Of a stretch of DNA of 64,000 nucleotides, positions 1 through 13,200 are shown piece by piece (the stretch's first letter is position 1; every line of letters starts with the position of its first letter). Under the pieces are notes generated by a model, which was not told the origin of the DNA, ran no database searches, and saw only the letters and a list, made by a program, of their open reading frames with translations. A program made the position numbers and the translations under genes. This DNA is from Anas platyrhynchos (taxonomy: Eukaryota; Chordata; Aves; Anseriformes; Anatidae): contig NC_092606.1 in NCBI RefSeq assembly GCF_047663525.1, positions 6,632,501 to 6,696,500 of the forward strand, read 5' to 3'.

Positions 1-1244
1 TGGGATAAAGCATGGGGGGAAAAAAAAAAGCTAGAGCTCTAGTGTGCCATAATATCAAGGCCACTTAGGAAAATACAACTTTCTTTCCCCTCAGAGAATG
101 AGGAAAAACACCAGGGCTTTTGTCCCCCAAGGTGAAACAGCTGCAGAAAGCAAATCACATGGCTAGGCCCTTGCTGACAGTTCTCTTTTCAGCTCCAAAG
201 AGCTGAAAACAGGAGAACCAAGAATGGTGCATCTGCTGGTTTCAGAAAGAGTGACACAACCAGTACACGTGCAGCTGGCTTTGTGCAAAGACACAATCAG
301 TTTTCAGTGCCTGAAATAAAAATCCACACCTATACATCTTTGTTCCTATAAGTGCTCTCTCACCTCTGAGTTAATGTGAGTGCTGCTAAAGAGAAACACG
401 ATCAGAAGTAGGCACCCAAAGTATCTCATGCATCTGCACTTCCACGTGCTTTTGAAAAGAAGCCCTGACATTGTGCAGAAGTGTTAAGCTAGATGTTAGC
501 TACTTTACCTCTTCTCTACATTAAGCAGAGGTGCCTGTGGAATTAAGTGCCACTTGGACTGAAGAGGCAAGCAAACATTTGCTTTGCTGTGGTGTGTGTC
601 CCCAGCTGAAGAAGTCTCAAACTAAGCAATAAAGCCAGGATTAAGTCCAGGCACTGCCACTGGGGACCAGACAGCCGGCTCATTGATTTATTTGTTCTGC
701 AGTGCTCTGTTACAAACCACATATTCCTCCTTGCTTATGTATTTGTTTCTGTAGCAGCTTCAGTTCCTTCTTCCATAGCTCCCAGTAATAAACAGCCACA
801 CGGTGTGTGATGTACTCCACTGCAGCTCTCTTAAGAGTGAGCCCAGAGGCCTGAGCCTGCCTCCTCATTCTCCTAAGTTCAGATGCCGCTCCTTGCTGTG
901 CGGGCTGCTGCTCAGCACACAGTCTGTTGTCATGCAACTGATTGAACTGTTCCCAGATGCTGATCCCCTGAGCAGGATGTGCACACTGTCAGGGAGACCG
1001 CCCTGGTTCACTTTTCTCTGCTTTGTCCTGCTTTGAGTATCTGCTGTGGTGCAGTGAGCTGTGTTCCTTTTCCTGGAGTAACAGCAGGGGCAGCCTAGGA
1101 GAGGACAGGTGAGCCAGCTTGTGCTTGGCAAAAAGGTGTAGAGGTGTTGGGACAGCATCTCTGGCTTTGGTTTCCCATAGAGTCAAGCTGGGGCTCCCAA
1201 AAATGCAGTACTGCTGTCATCACCTCTGCTTTTCTCTTGCCCAG
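1..1244. other. AP2B1 intron (part), with an antisense ORF
   Basis: Intronic sequence upstream of the first AP2B1 exon in the window. Upstream ear-domain exons of AP2B1 are not visible here. The only notable content is the antisense terminal-exon-like ORF at 687-985, described separately. Confidence 0.6.
687..985 (-). other. Unidentified antisense terminal-exon-like ORF
   Basis: On the - strand, a possible splice acceptor (ctccctgacag) ends at 986. It is followed by 91 open codons (985-713), a TAA stop at 712-710, and AATAAA at 692-687 only 18 nt later. The predicted peptide starts CAHPAQGISIWEQFNQ, has a charged helical middle (ELRRMRRQAQ) and ends in KELKLLQKQIHKQGGICGL. The composition is protein-like (amphipathic, K/E/Q/L-rich) and the stop-poly(A) spacing is compact. 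I do not recognise the family. An in-frame TGA sits just upstream of the acceptor, so it would need an upstream exon on the - strand, which I could not find. It may be a pseudogene or a chance ORF. Confidence 0.3.
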
Positions 1245-4200
1245 CTTCGGAGTCATCCCAAGCACCCCGTTGGCCATTCACACACCTCTGATGCCAAACC
1301 AAAGCATTGATGTCTCCCTGCCCCTCAATACCCTGGGACCAGTCATGAAAATGGAGCCTCTGAACAACCTCCAGGTAAGAATTGCCCCTCCAGGGCTGGG
1401 GGAAGATCAGCTACTCGGTCTGGTTTGTTTATCCCAACACAATGTGGTAAGACTCTAATAACAAAATCCTATGAATATAGGGTAACCAGGCAAAGCCAGA
1501 AGGTTATACAGATGTGGGCTGTGAGTCTGGCCAAAACTTCTTCCTGTTCCTTCCTCTGAAGCAGATTCCTTGAATTTTGTTACTCGCCTTTTCAAATACT
1601 TCAAAGCCAGTGCTTATATCTGTGTAAGGTCTCTGCTCCAGCAACACATTTGTGTTAACACGTCATGAGGTTTGGTTGGGCTTATGAACTGGAGCTGGTG
1701 TGAACAGAGCGAGCACGTCCCTGTGGTGGAGCAGGCAGCGAGAAATACCAGCAAGGATTGAGGCAATTAAAGGAGTTGCAGGAAGGATGGAAACTGCCAT
1801 GTGATCAGTATTTCTCTAGTGCTCTTCACTTCCAGGTGCTCTACAAAGGCATCGACATGTCCTTGCCTCCAGATAGATGAAGCCAAAGCAAACAAGATGT
1901 GTCCTATGAAAGGCAGGGCAGAAGTGACATAAGCAGTGAATGTCTCAATAACGAGGCTGTTGCGTGCACACCAGGGACAGTATTCCATAAAACAAGCTTA
2001 TTGTCAGGTGGGGCTGCTGCAGGCAAGACAGACCAGGGAGTTATTCCCCATGTTTGGACCTGGGGCTGTCTGCATCAGTACTGGCATGCCTCAAGGGCTG
2101 TGGTCCTCACCTGGAAGGATCCTGTCCCCATTGCTGTCACCTGCAGCTGTCCTGGGCTCCGTGACTGTCCCTGCTCTGTGTAGCTGGGCCCTCCAAGATG
2201 CTTTTCCCAGTATCCAGTCAACGTGCACTGCAGCACGTCTCACTTGCCTCATGCCTCCAGGAGAAGGGAACTAGGCTGGGTTCCTGTAACGTAGCAGTCC
2301 ATAGAGGGGAATATTTTGAAGCAGCTCATTCTCTTTTTAGATTGAGAGTGCAATGAAAGTTACTATTTATTCTGCCTGAGCAACTGTTTTTTTTCCCCTA
2401 CTCTTGACTTCCATTCTGGGGCTTATGACTTATTGATGAGTCTTTGGGCAAACAGCTTGAAATAGCTTCTCTGGCGCTCAAACGAGCAGTCCTACACTCA
2501 ACTCTGAGCTCAGTCATGCGACTGGGGGAGCATGCGGACAGGGAGGGAATTACATGTGCTTCCTTCCACTGGGCTCTTCTGCCTTGTAGAAAATCTGGAT
2601 TCCCTTTGCATCCATGTCACGAGGACGTGTTGCATCACTGCCTCTGGGTCAGCTGGTGTGAACTCCACCACTTGCTCTGAAGGGAGCAGAAGTCGTCTAG
2701 ATGATGTGATGTGCCTCCATAACACGAGAGACCCTCTCAACGAGGCATTCTCAAGTTGCTGCTTCCTTTGATCAGGAAGGAAGCGAAGTATTTGGGTTAT
2801 TAAATCTCTAAAGGAATCAGAACGCAGTTTCTTGTAGCTTCTGCTGCTAGAACAAAGCGAAGAGAAAACATGCGAGGAAACCTCCAGCTACCTTATATTG
2901 AGACAGCAGAGCATTCATTAGTGCCAGACTTAGCTGCTAATTTGCTAGCGCTCTCATTGCCATAGAAGTTGGCTGCCCTTTTACAATTAGGGAAGCTGCC
3001 ATATGGAGTAATAGTATATTTCTCTGCAAAGAGTTGAATCATGATAGCAGATGCCAAGTTAAAAAGAGCACTCCCCTTACTTTCCTGACAGCAGTGGGTT
3101 TGATGGAGATCTGTCATTGCCCTGACAGCCAAGGCTCTGGGTTTGTTTTGTGAGTTCATGTAAAAATGATCTGTCTCGAAACATTCAGAAATCATTTTGG
3201 TGACCTACTTAGGGAACAATTTATAGCACAATATAGGAGTAGAGAATACAAATGTCCCTGTATTCATTGAAGAACCAAAACACTCATCAAGCTGAATTTG
3301 CTTAATGCAGTTTTTCTGAGCTGGGGAACGTTGAAGTAGATTCAGGGCTGGTTTGAACCTGAGGACCTCCTGTTCATCTCCTATTCTGGCAGGGCCTTTT
3401 CTGTTTTAGTAACAAGAAAAATAAGTCCTCAAGTAACCAAACGGATAGCTTTCAACTTTTTGTCATGTTAATTAAGAACTTCAAAGGCTAGTTGTACATT
3501 CCTTAGGCAACTATTTCGGAAGTAATGAACTCAAGTCTTGTTCAGGTTATTTTTATTACCATTTCTAATCTTTCACCCGGTACAGCTGGCTTAATCTTAA
3601 CACTTGTAATTATGGGAAGGTACTAAAATATTTGACAAGTTAACAAAAAGCCCTTTTTACAAGAAGATGAAAGCTGAAATATTTTCAGGAGTTTACGTAG
3701 GTAAAATATAACTACGGTTCCCAACTAGACAGTCATCTGATGCCAGTTGTCTTGCATCCTGTGCTAACGATGAGCAGACTGCTCCCTCCCATCCCAACAC
3801 AGCGATGCTAATTTTCTTGACCCGTTGAGATTCAGGTTCGACACCCAGTCAAGCAATGATTTATTCAAAGGATAAGGCCAAAGTTGTACCGGGCACAGCA
3901 CTGTAGGGCTGAATTCTCAAAGAGGAAAAAGGGGTTCTGAAATTGGATTTTGCATTGGTGAGGAACTGTAATTCTTTCCGGATGGTTCTTGGTCTTAAGG
4001 CAAAATTTGGAATAAGAAGATGCCTGGAATTAGAGCCCTCCTATGCTACCATTGTTCCTAATAAATGGCCTTTCAAGGGCTGTGAAATGCTATGAAATCA
4101 GAATACTCTGTTTGTTCATCTGCGTACACAAAAATTGCTCCCATAACCGTGGGAAAGGGTGAAGTGGAGCCAGCCTGCTGAGTTTCTGAACCAAGCCTGA

Positions 4201-7200
4201 CTGTCATGTCACAAGGCTGATAATCTCTTTTGTGAGATGGTAACTACTTGCAGGAGTCGATACAATCAAAAACAAGCTGCGGGGACTCCCGGAGCTGTAG
4301 AGAGGCTGAGCCTGGAGCATTGCTGTTCTCTGGGGATAAACATTCAAAATTGACAATCAGCGCGTTGCCTTCCCCAGTGTTACCTGCTGTCAGCTACCAG
4401 GGCTGGTAGTTGCAGCTACTAAACACACAGCTGAAAGAAGCACAGCTTCAGTTTTCCAAAACGCCCATAAAATGTTTTGGACTGGACTGGCAGGCACAGA
4501 AAGGGATGATCTGCCAGCTGCATTTCTTCCTGGAAAGTGACACTTGGAAATGGAGACTTCTCCCTTGCCGCGAAGCAGTGTGAGGTGCAGAACGTTTGTA
4601 TTTCTTCCAGTGACTTTGGCAAAGCGTTGTTTCCGTAAAGGCAGATGAAGGTACAACTTTTCTCAATGAGAAAAGATCAGCCAGGCTAACACACCGGATC
4701 GTACCTACCCTTCCAGGCTCAGCTCTGCTCTAACTCCTCACCTGCGCTCCTCCCCACCGCGGTTTCTCACTGGCAGTGCAGGGTTGTCGGAGCTCTTGTT
4801 CAGGAGAAGTGTTAATGCATCCTGGGTCACAAATGCAGAGCCCTCAGCACTTGGCAACAGATTTCACGGTATCACCTCTCCACGAAAACAAGGCTGAGAA
4901 CTGGCATGAGCAGCGAGTCCAGGCAGATGTCATTGCCTTTGGAGCCCACTCGATAAATGGCACGGTACTGGCCTGTGTGAGCTGTGTCAGGCTCACGGGA
5001 CCAACCATCAACAGCCTTGGGTAGTTAAAAGTGGAAGGTGGTTTTTTGGGTTTGTTACCTGGATTATTTTTTTTTCAACAGCCTTTACAAATGAGAGTTT
5101 TATTCCAGCATAGAGGAGAAACCCCAGCAGGCTCTCCGAAGTAACACTCACATCATGGCTCGACATCTGCGGCTGGCTCCTAGCTCAGCTGTGCGAAGCT
5201 GTTGGTTGCTGAATGAGGACGGGTCTGGCACATGGTGCAGCACGTTTTACCAAATGTGTGTTTTGAATTTCTCATCCAGCCAGGCGAATGTGAGCGTGCA
5301 GCCCTCCCCCAGTAACTCGCTGTTCTGACCATTGACGTAAGCGATGTGCCTGCAGCCGGCCAAGGGCGCAGCACCCAGCCTGGCCCTGCACGCACAGCTC
5401 CGCTGCCCAGGCTTGGGACTTGTGCCTGTAGGTACAGCATGAGGCTGGCAGCGCCTGTCAGGCGCCTATAGATCCTGAGAAGCCGACCTGTCAAAGAGAA
5501 TGAAGCAAAACAGTGAGCACTCCCTGGAGGCATCTGACAGCCAGAGCAGCAGACTGTCACAGAATAGACCATGACCTTGTACTGGCAGAGGTAAAAAAAA
5601 AAAAAAAGACTCTGCAGAGTAGAGTTCTCACTTTAACAGTTTGGCTGTTACCAGGCTCTAAAGCAAAACCAAACTCGAAGTAAATCCTTAATTTAGTGTA
5701 GGTGCTAATGGGATTCCAAGTGGGTATGTTGTGTACTTGCTGCTGATGGGAAGCATCTGTGTTGCTTTCAGACTTGACTTTGAAAGTTGGTTCTTACGCT
5801 CAAGTCTGGGATTTAAAGCGTCAGAAACCCATGCTATTGAAGAAAATAACTTAGCGTTGTTCCTTTGAGGTATCTCTTCCCCAAAATACCGTATGTTGGC
5901 CATCAGAGCGTTGCACTACAAGGAAGGACGCCAGAAGGGTAGGGGGATCATGCTGCAAGGTGAGCAAATATATTCCATAGGTTACTTCTGCAAGTACTGC
6001 TTCCTCTAGTCAGATGGTCACAAACAAAATGTAAGTAACTGGGAGCCCTGTGCCAATTTCTAGTGTTTTCAGACCTTTTCAGCAGTGAAGCATCACATGA
6101 AAATCTGGCACCTTTTGACTTCTATCCCTCAGAAGCTTTGTAGTCTGCTTGACTAAATTCGCAAGGTAGTAATTTTTTTCTCCTTTCAAAAAGATTGCAG
6201 ATGGAAAGCCATTTTGATTCAAAACGCTTCTGTTTAAACTCTCAAATGTCTGAGGCTGGAGCTCTTGTTAAAGATTTAATAGTTCAAGTGCGGGTCGACA
6301 GGTTAAAGCTGCGAAGCCCCAGGCAAAGTTAGCCTGGACCGGAGAATTTATTGAACGCGAGTGGAGGTTCCTTTCAAGCATGTCAAACCTGGAGAGACTT
6401 CTCAGCTACTGATACCACTTCAAATGTCATTGATTGTCTTAGGCCTGTGCTCTCACCTAAGGAGCACTGATTTTTTTGGGCACGTGGCTGCTGTTAGCTG
6501 CTCGGTTTCTCACAGGCTCTGCTCTCGATCTGCTTTCTGCCTGAGGTTGCTTTTGCAGCCCGTCAAGTGGCACTGGATGCTCCTGGGGCTGAGGTATGCC
6601 CCTGGACAGCTGTTAGCAGCCGGCAGAGCCTCTTAGCCACTTCTTGGTCTGTGTTCCCCTGCCCACGTGTCTGCAGGTTGCTGTGCCTGGACCTCATCTG
6701 GGGACCACGGTGCGTGCCTGGCTGCTCTGAGAAGTGCGTGGTGTTTCGTGCTGGAAGCTGTCTTGGAGAGCTTGCCCATCTTGTCCCAGCGCTATAGGTT
6801 TTGGGAGGCTGCGTCGTTTTCCTTTCCTGCTTGTGAAAATTATTTGTACCAGCTGATTCCTGCATCGTTACAGATGCCTGTGAGGCAACATGGGATGTCG
6901 TTGCTCAATCCAGCGATGCGGTTTGGGGGGGGAAGGCTGATGTGTGGCTTGCTGTGCTTTGCTGGGAAGAAATTACACTTCAGAGCATCTTAATTGTGTA
7001 GCTCTCCAGAGCACAGCCAAAGCAGCTTACTCAGTATGTTTCTGCAGAGTTGAGAAGCAGGTCAGCAGATACCTTTTTATAGCATTTTTGGAACTGCAGG
7101 GACAGGGTTAGCATATTAATTTGGTGCGAGCCTCTAGAACCGTGACTGGAGAGAAGGCACTGCTTCCCAGCCCCTCTTGGAAGGATCCTCTGCTGTATGG

Positions 7201-10200
7201 CAACAACAATTAGCTCCAAAAGCTAAGTAATCCCTGTTGTTCTAAGGCAAGGCAATTAATCACTAAATCAGATTTGGGAGAGATCTTGGGTCACGCAGCA
7301 TAGCCCCTGCTCTGCTTTGTTGTTTTGCTACAGTACCTCTTACTGCCAGCGTTGTCAAGGCTCATTTTAAATACTTCAGGCACACTGGAGCTTCTCTCTT
7401 CATCAGGAGAATTTTGTGCTGCTTAATAACGCTCACTATCAAATTTTCCCAGACATTTAGCTTCAATTTTCACTCTTCTGGCTTATCTCCATGTCTGTTG
7501 TGTCCCAGCAGAGCATCTCGAATGGCCACGCTGCTGTCCTTTCCCAGGCTCCCCTCCCAGACTCAGAGGTGCATTTTTGGCTGCTCACCCAGTATTTTTT
7601 AATCACATTTTGCAGAGGTGAATCACTTCGGCCCAGCCACCAATCTGCTTTTACCCCTCTGGGTCCTGGAGCCTCTAGCTCGAACATCAGGTGCTCCAGC
7701 TCCCAAATATGACGGCAGCGATGGAAGCGTGAGGCAGCTCCCTGCTGAGGGCCAGTTCAGTATTTTTTTTCTGGGTTGCACCATAATTTACATGGTTTCA
7801 GTAGGCTTTAAACTAATCCCATCTTAAGCTGATTTGCGCTGGGGAATTAAATATAAGCTACTACCTTTAGTGATGGCTGAGAGCAGAAACCTCACAGGCT
7901 GTCACGTCTGCCTTTCGGCTGTGCTTTGCACTTCTGGGACCTTCCCAACTGCTGGAAGAGTTCGTATGGGGTGTTCATCTCCTACCCCTTGTCCTCTGGC
8001 GTGTGTGCTGACTTGGGTTTGAATTCTCTGGTTTATTCCCCTCCCTTGTCTACCCTCAGCTATTTTTACAGACATTTGGGGGTGTCTTTCTAAACCTGCC
8101 ACTGTGGCACAATAGATTTGCTCAGCAGAACACTAATGTATGTAATTATTTAATGCGAATGGAGGTTGCCTTGGCATAAACCTTTGTAGCAGCAAATTTA
8201 TTGCTTTGGCCTAGCATTCAGCATGGTCTGGTTTGTGTTTCGGCCGGGTGACAAATTGGAGAACTCCTTCTGGGATTTTTCAAAGGAAGTGGGAGCTCAA
8301 ATGGCTCCTGAAAGCCAAGGCTCCTCCCCACGCAACCTCAGTTCCAGGTCTCTCTTCCAGCCTACGTTGCCTTCACTGCAAGCGATGGCAGGTGTCTGCT
8401 GAACTGTATTCCCGTGACAGGCTATCGCTGTGCAGGATGATGCAAGGAGAGCGTGAGAGGCATAGGAATAAAGCCCAGAGCCACGTTTTCTCTGCTATGT
8501 TATGACAATGCACTTTCTCAGCCCTCCCATTTGCTCCTGCTGTACCGTCAGCTCTCAGCCTGGGGAAAACTGAAAGTGAGGTTGCTCTCGGTGTTGGCAG
8601 AGTTCAGTTGGTAACGTGGCAAGCTTGTGTGATAAAAGGCAGTGCAGTGCATCTCCCTGGCTGGCAGAGTTTAACAACACTGAGAATTAAGTCTTTTGTC
8701 AAATTCTTCTTTTTTTTTTTTTTTTAAACCTCCCTGATTGCTCCATAGCAGAGCTTCCTTCCAGGAATCACCACCCAGCACATGTTTTCTATGCACGTTC
8801 ATTCTCTACACAGCTTTAACTAAGGCAGGAGACTGGGAAAATGCTAGGAGGAAGGTGCAGTGAGTGGATCAGCTTCAGGCTTTCTAGGGAATGACCAGGC
8901 TGTGAGACGTTGAGGATGTTCAGATGTGACTGAGAGCTGGGGTTAAGGAACAGGGGGGTGGAGCTGGGGAATTGCAAGAATTAGATGAAAAAGAGGGGTG
9001 ATGGAGAAGCTCCTGTGCAACATCACAGACGTGCTAGGAGATGTGTGTGGCCAGGACAGAGGAATTTGCCTTGGGAGGTGGAAGAAGTGAGGGGAGGGAG
9101 AGGAGAAAGGAGTGAGGATGCTGGTGGTGACCCCATCAGTGCAATTGTCTCTGAAGCAGCACAGTGAAATGCTCCCAGGAGAAGATTGGGCAGCTTTTAG
9201 TGAAAATGGAGTGGGCACCGAGGGGTGGGACTGATCTGTCTGAAACTCCACTCAGCAACATCTCTCCAGGTGGTCTCGTGTTCAGAGCTGCCCTGTGCTA
9301 GGAGAGCACTGCAAGGGCACGGACAGGCGGCGAGACTGTAAAATCTTGGGACCCTTTTGGACTTCCAGGCAATACAGATGCTTTAACCCCCCTGTTTCTT
9401 CTGTAACAGGTGGCTGTGAAAAACAACATTGATGTCTTTTACTTCAGCTGCCTAATTCCTCTCAACGTGCTTTTCGTAGAGGATGGCAAAATGGGTGAGT
9501 GCTTTCAGGTCTGCGGGCAGCCTCCCTGAGCCAGACTGCACTAACAGTGCCCAGCCAGGTACAATCGTCCTGTGGCTGAGATTTAGATGTGCCTGGCCAT
9601 GATCCATGGCCGTGGCAGCACAGCTCCACAGCCCAAACTGATCACTGGAGGTTTGACAGCTCTTCCCTGTCATCCTGCGACTCCAGTAGCTGTGCTTCCA
9701 GGTCCCGCGTCCTCTGCTCTGATCCTGCCAGACGAGGAGTGGGTCTGTTTTCTTTGAGACTGGTTTCTGTTTTGTTTTCTTTTTTTTCCTGATTTTTTTT
9801 TTGTTGTTGTTGTTTGGTTCACTCAAATGGGTGCAGGATTTGTCCCAGCAGCACTTTCACACGTAGCACTATTTACTGTACCACTTAGCTGCCCGTTCTT
9901 TACTAAATCGTTGTTTGAATTGGATGGGAGGCTGCTTGAACAGCAGCATCTTAGCTTTGACAGTAACATAATCCTAAATGTGTAGGTCTCCTTCCTTCTT
10001 GTCAAATCCCCCATGTTCTTGGTTTGTAAGCAGCTCACAGACTGTCTTTGATTTGGGGGGAGGAGAGGTCTGAAAACCACCAAAGCTTTGCTGCTTTTGC
10101 AGTGCAATTGAGGTCATTTAGAAGCAAATCCTGCATCTGACCACACCAGGGCAAAATGTGACCACGAAGCCTTTTGTGTCCTTACCTTGTATCATTCTGC

Positions 10201-13200
10201 AGTGATTTAATTAATGCCCTAATCCTGCGAGGGGCCGGGGGTGCTGATTGTCTTTCTCGTTTGTAGAGCGCCAGGTCTTCCTCGCGACATGGAAAGACAT
10301 TCCAAACGAGAACGAGCTGCAGTTCCAGATTAAAGACTGCCACCTGAATGCCGGTGAGTAGCTTAATCCTGCCGCGGGACGAGCTCTGAGACCCACCTTT
10401 GATCCTCTCCTTGTGAATAGCAGTGCGTATGGGCAGCAGGGCCATGGGCATTGTGCTTAGGAACACAGCAGCCTGTGAGCCCTGCATCCCAGGGCTATAA
10501 AAGCACAGGTCCATAGCTAGGTCTGTGAAAGCACATCTGAAGCCCCACATCTTCGATTCCACCCGTCTGCGTCTTCCTTTCAGTCTGCATCTTGTATTCT
10601 TTTATTCTCTTTATAACTCTGCTCTGTAAGCTGCTCTTTTAGACAGAGCCAGACGCTGCGTTGGGGCTGCGCTTAATCCTGTCCTGCTGCTGGTTGTGCC
10701 AGGCAGTGTCGTACAGCCCTGCCTTTACCCTAGCTACATAATCCTGGGCTGGACTCTTCACCTTTCAGCATCTTCTTTTGCCTTTCTCTTGTGGCAGAGT
10801 AATGCTACATGCCACTGCAAAAATATTCTGCCATGTACTGAGGACAGGCTGTGTGAGAGAAGAGTTTTGAGATGCCGTAGTTAGGTGCTGCCTGGATGTG
10901 CCCTGATCGTGATCCATCCTGTTTCGTTCTGCCTTCAGGTATCTAGCTGCCCCTGCTTGTGAGCCTTCTTGCAGGTGTGACCTTACTACTGCAGGATGAG
11001 GGAGTGTAGGGAGTGAAACGTGGCCAGCTTAGCGGCTCTGCTCCGTATCGAGAGGTTCTGGACGGGAGCCAAGCGATTCTACCAAAAGCTGCTGTGTTTC
11101 ACAGAGGAAAAAAGTGTCCCTATTGATTACAAACCCCGTAACCTTTTTATTCTCTCGTGTCTGCTATTACACAATGAGCACCCTCTTGCCTCAATTGCAG
11201 AAAGAAACCATGGGTCTCTTTGTACTCATAATTATTACTATTTTTGAATATAAAAGATGGAGCACGCAAGAGGGGGGGGGGGAAATAGCAGCTGTTGAAC
11301 CTTCTGACTTGATTTCACTGTGGGGTTTCAGACGAGAACAACCTCTGCACCTCCCCCAGCCCTCCCTCTGCTCCCCACCACGCTTGGCACTGCCTCCCCC
11401 TGCACTGCAGCGTTGCCGTCCCTGATGCCTTCTGCTCCAGCCATGCCCTCGCTGCACCATCCCCAGCTCTTTGTACGTCAGATCAAAAATGCTGGTAGCT
11501 TCTCTGGGTCGGCGCTGGGGTGTCGTGGTCCTGGTTAGCAGAGGATGTAGCTGGGAGGAGATGTGCAAGGCTGGGAGGATGAGCTCTGGCAGGGTGGTGG
11601 CCAGGTGATCCCACAGCCTGGTCCATGCACCCGTCTCCCTCCAGAAGGAAATGGTAAAAAAAAAACAAAAAACAAAACATGGAGTGGCAGGTCCGAGACA
11701 AGGGGGCTTTGCCATTCAGAGGGCAGATGTTGCCCAGCCTGCTCTAGTCGGTGATGCTCGGTGGAGACCACGTTAGTGGCTCACACCAGGAGGTTTCTCT
11801 GCAGAGCTGTCTGTGCTGGAGCTAGCACCCTGGAAGTGGGGCTTCTCCTGAGTGTGGCCAAGCACTTCGAGGCTCCAGAGCTCTCAGGGTCTGCCAGCCT
11901 CTTGCTTACGTGCGGGAGAAAGTGGGTCATGTCTCACCAACAGATTTCAGACGCTTCCATCAGCTGAAGTTTCTGTTCCTGTACTTCCACTGCAGACACC
12001 TCCTCCCTCTTGCAGCTCTGTGGGCTGTTTCCTTCCTTGACCACCTGGGCTTTGGCAGGGAGCAGGCCAAGAGCTTGCAGGAGGGAAAGCTGGGAGGATG
12101 GTGTGTGCTTGTCTTAGTCCTCGTGTTCAGCTGCTGGTGCAACCCTGACGCAGTCTGCTGCTCGCCCTCCACCTAAGCAGTGACCGCCTTTGGCACAGAC
12201 CGTCTGAAGAGCACCACGCCTGTCTTTGCAATAATCAGGCGTGCCCAAAAACTGGTGAGGGCTGGGCTTCCAGCACCCTCAGGGCCAGAGGCTCCTTGTA
12301 CCGTGGGAAGTGTCCCCTGGTGCACACCAGGGTGGAGGCAAAGTAAATGGGGTGAGCTCTGACGAAAGCTGAATCCAGCTGGCAGCTGGGCTGTGCCAGA
12401 GCAGCGCTGCCTGCTTGGTCACACGCTGCAGTAGGGCAGTGATCTTGGAAGATTCACAATCTTGAAATCTTGATCCCTTGTTTCAAATCACCTTCTTTCA
12501 AGGCACCTTGTTTCTTTCTTCTGCGAATAGCAAATTGGTGTGGGATATAAAATCCTTGGGAACTTGTTCCTCGTGGAGGAGAGGGATTTGTGTTCCGAAG
12601 CCTTCCTTGTGGGAGATGCCAAAGCAGAATGAAGCTCTCGGCCAGGGCAGTTGGCAGGTCTGAAATAATTGAAATAATCACACGGAGCTTTTGTACCACC
12701 GCATAAAATAAGGTACACAACAGCTGCTGGAGCAGAGCTGTGCGGAATAAAGTCTGCAGCTTTCAATGACTCTTAGAAGGTGCTGGGTCTCATAGCCCAG
12801 TGGGGAAACTGAAGTTTTAAGTAACTAAAAAATAATAAAATAAAAATAGAAAACGAGCTTGGAACGGGGATTTTATGGAGCTGGGCTTTCTCTGTCAAGA
12901 AAGCAGCTCACGAATCTCGTGTACATCCAGGGCTGTCTGTCTGTCACACTGCAGCAGCCACCTTACAACACCTCCTGTGTGAACAGCAGCACTTTCCCCG
13001 GGTTCCTTCCTTTGTTCCTGCAGACAAAAAGGAGATGGGCACACGGGCTGCCGGTGGAGGTGCTTCTGTGTTAGCCTGCTCCGAGGCCTTTGTGGGCAGA
13101 AGACTCATCCTGTGCCCATGAGGCAAGTCAAATAGGATTGACCGGAGCTTTGATGGGTTGGAACGGGGGTGGCAGAAAAGGCTCGTGGCCCTGGCAGCTC

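Noticed and set aside
3834-3850. GGTTCGACACCC resembling a tRNA B box
   Set aside because: No A box, anticodon arm or acceptor stem can be folded from the flanking sequence.
5180-5572. 130-codon - strand open frame in an AP2B1 intron
   Set aside because: Low-complexity mix of residues, no motif and no supporting signals.
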